Shown here piece after piece: positions 5,441 to 6,524 of a DNA stretch of 6,524 nt; position 1 is the stretch's first letter; the number at the start of each line of letters is the position of its first letter. The position numbers were made by a program, and so were the translations under genes. Source of the DNA: Acidobacteriota bacterium (lineage in GTDB: Bacteria > Acidobacteriota > Terriglobia > Terriglobales > Acidobacteriaceae); the NCBI GenBank assembly GCA_021781075.1, contig JAJXXN010000047.1, forward strand, positions 1-6,524, read 5' to 3'. The notes under the pieces are model-generated. The model saw only the letters and a list, made by a program, of their open reading frames with translations. It did not search any database and had not been told where the DNA came from.

Positions 5441-6524
5441 TTAGATGCCCTCCTGTGCGATGAAGGATTCAGAGACGGAGCGAGCATCAATCGGCAAACC
5501 GTCGTAGTGGAGGATGGAGCGGAGGCGGGTGACAAGCTCCGGTTTGATGTCGAGCTTGAGAAGCGAGAGCAGTTGTGCGTCGCGGTCCTGCTCCACGATG
5601 TAAACCCGCTCGTGCTTCTCGATGAATTCCTGGACGGTTTTGCTGAAGGGGTAGGCGCGGAGGCGCAGGTAGTCGAGGTCGATTCCCTTCTCCGCCTTGA
5701 TATGGTCCAGGGATTCCTGCACGGCGAAGTCGGAGCTGCCGAAGGCGATGAAGCCGACCTTGGCGCTGTGGCCGCGTTCGAGCACGGGTGCGGGGACGAG
5801 CTCGCGGGCATTTTCAAATTTCCGCAGGAGGCGGTCCATGACGGCCGTGTACTCATCCGGCTTTTCGGTATAGAGGGCCTTCTCGTTGTGGCCGGAGCCG
5901 CGCGTGAAGTATGCGGCCGCGGGGTGACGGGTGCCGGGCAGCGTGCGCCAACCGATGGCGTCACCGTCCACATCCTTGTAACGGGCGAAGGACCCGAGGC
6001 GGTTGAGGTCTTCCGCGGTGAGCACCTTTCCACGGTCATGTGGTTTTTCAGGATAGGTGAAGGGCTCCGAGACCCAGTTGTTCATGCCGAGGTCAAGGTC
6101 ACTGAGGACGAAGACCGGGGTTTGCAGGCGCTCGGCGAGGTCAAAAGCGGAGTAGCCGAATTCGTAGCACTCCTTGACGGAGCCGGGCAGGAGCATGATG
6201 TGCTTGGTGTCGCCGTGGGAGAGAAAAGCGGTGGAGAGGATGTCCGCCTGCGAGGTGCGCGTGGGCATGCCCGTTGAGGGGCCCGTGCGTTGGACGTTGA
6301 AGATGACGCCTGGAATTTCGGCATAGTATCCGAGGCCGCTGAATTCAGCCATGAGGCTGATGCCAGGCCCGGAGGTGGCGGTCATGGAACGAGCGCCGGC
6401 CCAGCCTGCGCCAAGCACCATGCCGATGGCCGCGAGTTCGTCCTCGGCCTGTATGACGGCGAAAGTGGCCTTGCCGTCAGCGTTGGCGCGGGTCTTTTTG
6501 AGCAGGTCGGAAGTGGACTCGATG
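5441..6524 (-). CDS. korA: 2-oxoacid:ferredoxin oxidoreductase subunit alpha (5' partial)
   Basis: KorA is the partner subunit of KorB. About 361 C-terminal residues are visible; the frame is open to the right edge, so the gene starts outside the window. From the edge, the sequence reads IESTSDLLKK, then AVIQAEDELAAIG (encoded about 6420-6485) and MTATSGPGISLM, characteristic of the pyrimidine-binding POR_N domain. Next come GPSTGMPTRTSQADI, AYFTRGSGHNEKALYTEK and the C-terminal domain II with KVGFIAFGSSDFAVQES and VYIVEQDRDAQL. The ATG at 6419-6421 lies inside the conserved DELAAIGM block and is not the start. The YPITP substrate motif and, in the fused type, the gamma domain would lie just beyond the edge. 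Transcription runs leftwards into korB with a 2-bp gap. Confidence 0.93.
   Translation of the reverse strand, partial: IESTSDLLKKTRANADGKATFAVIQAEDELAAIGMVLGAGWAGARSMTATSGPGISLMAEFSGLGYYAEIPGVIFNVQRTGPSTGMPTRTSQADILSTAFLSHGDTKHIMLLPGSVKECYEFGYSAFDLAERLQTPVFVLSDLDLGMNNWVSEPFTYPEKPHDRGKVLTAEDLNRLGSFARYKDVDGDAIGWRTLPGTRHPAAAYFTRGSGHNEKALYTEKPDEYTAVMDRLLRKFENARELVPAPVLERGHSAKVGFIAFGSSDFAVQESLDHIKAEKGIDLDYLRLRAYPFSKTVQEFIEKHERVYIVEQDRDAQLLSLLKLDIKPELVTRLRSILHYDGLPIDARSVSESFIAQEGI
5449..5454 (-). promoter_or_regulatory. korB ribosome-binding site inside the korA end
   Basis: On the minus strand this reads AGGAGG, 10 bases before the korB ATG. It lies within the last codons of korA, so ribosomes ending korA are placed to start korB, favouring a matched alpha:beta ratio. 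Confidence 0.8.

Noticed and set aside
5507..6277. 256-residue plus-strand ORF opposite korA
   Set aside because: It is antisense to a firmly recognised korA. Its Val/Glu/Gly/Ala-rich composition is what a GC-rich complement strand gives, and it shows no domain or motif.

Overview
The window looks like chromosomal core DNA from a GC-rich, Gram-negative (diderm) bacterium. It has an outer-membrane Tol-Pal system, a lipoprotein Pal, Sec signal peptides, and a ferredoxin-dependent 2-oxoacid oxidoreductase. The TonB-like TolA substitute, the Pal with an extra beta-sandwich domain and the long-form KorAB are most reminiscent of Acidobacteriota (Terriglobia-like). That placement is inferred from protein style, not from a marker gene. 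I see no mobile element, CRISPR array, tRNA or rRNA.

Plus strand, 1-4228: the distal half of a tol-pal cluster in the classical order. It runs from a 5'-truncated TolA/TonB-type energy transducer (to 721), through tolB (877-2235) and pal (about 2354-3142), to cpoB/ybgF (3314-4228). tolQ and tolR are expected just upstream, outside the window. The transducer would couple inner-membrane proton motive force to TolB and Pal across the periplasm. Pal anchors the outer membrane to peptidoglycan. CpoB is the periplasmic coiled-coil/TPR partner that links envelope constriction to cell-wall synthesis. The cluster is not tightly packed: gaps of about 120-170 bp separate its genes. A strong hairpin with a T-rich tail follows pal, and the cpoB leader carries a 13-bp direct repeat, so cpoB may be expressed partly independently.

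Middle, 4229-4394: a short convergent intergenic region with a perfect 12-bp-stem terminator flanked by A5 and T5, able to stop transcription from both sides.

Minus strand, 4395-6524: korB followed leftwards from korA (korA is upstream in transcription and runs off the right edge). The two genes are 2 bp apart, with the korB Shine-Dalgarno lying inside the end of korA. They encode the beta and alpha subunits of a 2-oxoacid:ferredoxin oxidoreductase, a CoA-acylating decarboxylase using TPP and a [4Fe-4S] cluster. It is functionally unrelated to Tol-Pal.

Nothing here amounts to a clearly new system. The items most worth a second look are the added Ig-like domain in Pal, the hybrid nature of the TolA protein, the cpoB leader (terminator plus direct repeat), and a small open frame between tolA and tolB that ends in an ATGA overlap with the tolB start.
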